From the NCBI GenBank assembly GCA_009692045.1, contig SIAA01000003.1, positions 56,156-120,155 of the forward strand: a stretch of 64,000 nucleotides of DNA, written 5' to 3'. Both the position numbers and the translations under genes were made by a program. Below, piece by piece: positions 62,354 to 64,000 of the stretch; position 1 is the stretch's first letter; each line of letters begins with the position of its first letter. The DNA is from Phycisphaerales bacterium (GTDB lineage Bacteria; Planctomycetota; Phycisphaerae; Phycisphaerales; SM1A02). A model generated the notes under the pieces. The model was not told the DNA's origin. It worked only from the letters and a program-made list of their open reading frames with translations, and did no database searches.

Positions 62354-63637
62354 ATGGCGCTTTCACTCCAAAGATCGATTCTGGCACTCTCGGTGCTCGC
62401 TGTCACTTCAATAGTGCTCTTGGTGGCGCTGGGCGCCGCGCAGAGCAGTACCCCGGCGAAGCCGGGCGCAGGAGCACCGGTTTCCGCACCGGTCAAGGCT
62501 GCCGAGATCACGTCCGCTCCCACTAACACCGTGAGCGTCTATGTCATTCCCATGGGGAAGCGCATTCCTATCAACGAGATCGACAAGAACGCCAAATTCG
62601 AGGAGGACTGCTGCGGTCAGCTTGGCACCGACATTCATGAAGTTATCTATGACAAGATCATCGAGGATGTCAAGAAGAAGAAGCCAGACCTCGTGGTGTA
62701 CGAGCTTTTCTCAGCCGACATCAACCAGAAGGATTACATCGGCGATGACAATCGTCAGGAGATGGGCGCGTTCGACGATGATGCCCTCCGGCGCATGGTG
62801 AAGCGGCTGCGCGAGGAGATGGGTATTCCCGTGGAGCGGCAGGTGATGTGGGTCCGCGACTCGGTGGGATTCGGCTCGCTGCTCGCTCTGAGTTGGTCCA
62901 ACATGTACATGGCGAGCGATGCTCGACTCTGGGGCCTGAGCCGCATCATGGAGCGCGCGCAGGTTGCTGATCCTCAGGTTCGCGCCAAGTTTCGTGAAGC
63001 CGTCGTTGCCATTGCCAACGGATTCCTGCAGCAGGCGGGCTACTCACTCGAGCTGGGCATGGCCATGATGCGTCCCGAGAAGAAATTGTCCGCGACTTGG
63101 GAAGGGCGCACTATCAAATGGCTGCCCGATGCCAGTGGTACTTGGGTGGTCGATGACTCCGACGAAGGTGTCGCCAACTTCACTGCATCTACTGCCGAGG
63201 AGCTGGGACTTTGCGATGGCGTTGCTGATGACTTGGGCGAACTCATGTGGATCATGGGCTATCCCGATTGGCGCCAGGTGGAAGGCGACGGTTCGGTCAC
63301 CGTTCCCGAGTACATCAAGACATGGCGCAAGATTCTGGCTCGGGCCATGTCCATCTATGCCGACTATCAGCAGCACATGGGATGGGCCAGCGGCAACGAT
63401 CAGTTGAAGTTTCTGGGGATGGCCAAGCAGGATCTGGAGAAGATCCTCGGATATGTGAAGCAGCATCCCGCCGTGGAGGTCCGCTTGGGCCGCATGGGGC
63501 TCACACAACTGAAGCTGGAGACCATGATCGGTCAACTTGGAGAGCAGCTGCGCGGCCTCCGCAAGGGCGGCTCTGGTGGCGGAGGAATCGGCGGATCAGG
63601 CGGCGGTGGTGGATCTAAGCGCGGCCCAGCGGGCTGA
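62354..63637 (+). CDS. Secreted ClpP/NfeD-like fold protein, catalytic serine apparently lost
   Basis: A 427-residue protein with a signal anchor (about 5-30, ILALSVLAVTSIVLLVALGA). Residues about 60-300 follow the ClpP/crotonase-like layout of NfeD/SppA proteins: VSVYVIPMGKRIPINEID, PDLVVYELFSADI (strand after the substrate site), LLALSWSNMYMASDARLWG and FTASTAEELGLCDGVADDLG. In active relatives the second reads SAG-x-LIALAxDxIYM with nucleophilic Ser; here the aligned stretch is GFGSLLAL, so Ser is replaced by Gly. The C-terminus is helical, then Gly-rich (GSGGGGIGGSGGGGG). ATG 62354 is preferred to a GTG two codons upstream. It precedes a secreted protein on the same strand. Confidence 0.65.
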   Translation: MALSLQRSILALSVLAVTSIVLLVALGAAQSSTPAKPGAGAPVSAPVKAAEITSAPTNTVSVYVIPMGKRIPINEIDKNAKFEEDCCGQLGTDIHEVIYDKIIEDVKKKKPDLVVYELFSADINQKDYIGDDNRQEMGAFDDDALRRMVKRLREEMGIPVERQVMWVRDSVGFGSLLALSWSNMYMASDARLWGLSRIMERAQVADPQVRAKFREAVVAIANGFLQQAGYSLELGMAMMRPEKKLSATWEGRTIKWLPDASGTWVVDDSDEGVANFTASTAEELGLCDGVADDLGELMWIMGYPDWRQVEGDGSVTVPEYIKTWRKILARAMSIYADYQQHMGWASGNDQLKFLGMAKQDLEKILGYVKQHPAVEVRLGRMGLTQLKLETMIGQLGEQLRGLRKGGSGGGGIGGSGGGGGSKRGPAG

Positions 63638-63661
63638 GCAGCAAGTCTCCAGGAGTATTCA

Positions 63662-64000
63662 ATGAGTTTTCTCTCTCGCGTTGTCATCGCCCTTACCTCC
63701 ACGGTGTTTGCGCTGACAGCTAATGCCGCTGATGTCAAACTGCCCAGCGGAGTGGTGTGGCACGGCGACACCGGCGCGGTGGTTCTCTTCGTGGTGAAAG
63801 AGAGCGGCAAGAACCAAACTTATACCGGCACGCTGTCCAAGATCGACGGAAAGATGCTCTTCTTTTCCATCGAAACTCCGACGGGAACTGCCACACGGAA
63901 GCCAGTATTCCTCACTGATCTTGTTTCCATGAAAACTGTCTCCGCGGCAGTTGAGCCGGCCGCAACTACGCCGACTCTCACCGATGCTGGTGCCGCTATT
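63662..64000 (+). CDS. Secreted protein of unknown function, 3' end outside window
   Basis: The frame is open to the window end; 113 residues are visible. AGGAG lies six bases before the ATG. A signal peptide occupies about 1-22 (VVIALTSTVFALTANAA), followed by a beta-rich stretch (KLPSGVVWHGDTGAVVLFVV and KNQTYTGTLSKIDGKMLFFS) and a Thr/Ala-rich segment. I do not recognise a family. It starts 24 bases after the ClpP-like gene and is probably cotranscribed with it. Confidence 0.75.
   Translation, partial: MSFLSRVVIALTSTVFALTANAADVKLPSGVVWHGDTGAVVLFVVKESGKNQTYTGTLSKIDGKMLFFSIETPTGTATRKPVFLTDLVSMKTVSAAVEPAATTPTLTDAGAAI

Overview
The window is about 64 kb of gene-dense chromosome (roughly 60% GC by eye, short gaps, many 1-8 bp gene overlaps). 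It most likely comes from a member of the Planctomycetota, probably class Phycisphaerae. The pointers are: a secreted cytochrome ending in the dockerin-like DLDGDG/SDLATLLGxWG module common in that class; an FG-GAP/ASPIC-UnbV protein; Tat-exported Gfo/Idh/MocA oxidoreductases next to a sulfatase-modifying-factor-like protein; an H-X9-DG-like pseudopilin motif on a putative anti-sigma factor; HpnH (hopanoid synthesis); and a cell-wall gene block with no ftsA/ftsZ beside it. The taxonomy is inferred from protein style only. I found no rRNA, tRNA, CRISPR array, insertion sequence or phage module, so this reads as core chromosome.

Layout. 1-4.7 kb: envelope and secreted proteins (partial ASPIC/UnbV protein, beta-propeller cytochrome, cardiolipin synthase). 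4.7-10 kb, minus strand: murC-murB-ddl-ftsQ-like-membrane protein-greA. 10-14.2 kb, plus strand: an NtrC-type sigma-54 activator and two LptF/LptG-type permeases, the first with a large insertion. 14.3-19.8 kb, minus strand: ECF sigma factor and putative anti-sigma factor, rpmI-rplT without infC, a GT-C-like membrane protein and a parvulin-type lipoprotein. 19.9-23.6 kb: hpnH, then a minus-strand unit of an MBL-fold hydrolase, a rhomboid-TPR protease and trpF.

23.6-33.1 kb, plus strand, is the most unusual part: a beta-barrel outer-membrane candidate, a lipoprotein, a 1,499-residue secreted FecR-domain protein whose last 1,100 residues contain no lysine, and a CHASE2 adenylate cyclase. I read it as a possible envelope-to-cAMP sensing locus; that function is inference.

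33.1-47 kb: TauE/SafE transporter, YifB/ComM ATPase, bifunctional PutA, SUMF1-like protein, two Gfo/Idh/MocA oxidoreductases, then an ATGA-linked minus-strand chain (HD-GYP protein with degenerate receiver, ApbE, HAD phosphatase) and a YacL-type PIN/TRAM protein. 47-55 kb: information processing, with an SRP RNA, dnaX, recR, uvrA and uvrB. dnaX has a run of ten A that sits directly before stop codons in both alternative frames, the arrangement expected for making a short gamma form as well as full-length tau. 55-64 kb: a LolCDE/MacB-like ABC exporter, gcvH, then a plus-strand chain of TIM-barrel protein, cmk, plsC and CCA/poly(A) nucleotidyltransferase, and at the right edge a ClpP-fold protein without an evident catalytic serine and a truncated secreted protein.

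Start codons were chosen by Shine-Dalgarno spacing and overlap with neighbours where possible; many genes lack a clear Shine-Dalgarno, so several starts are tentative.
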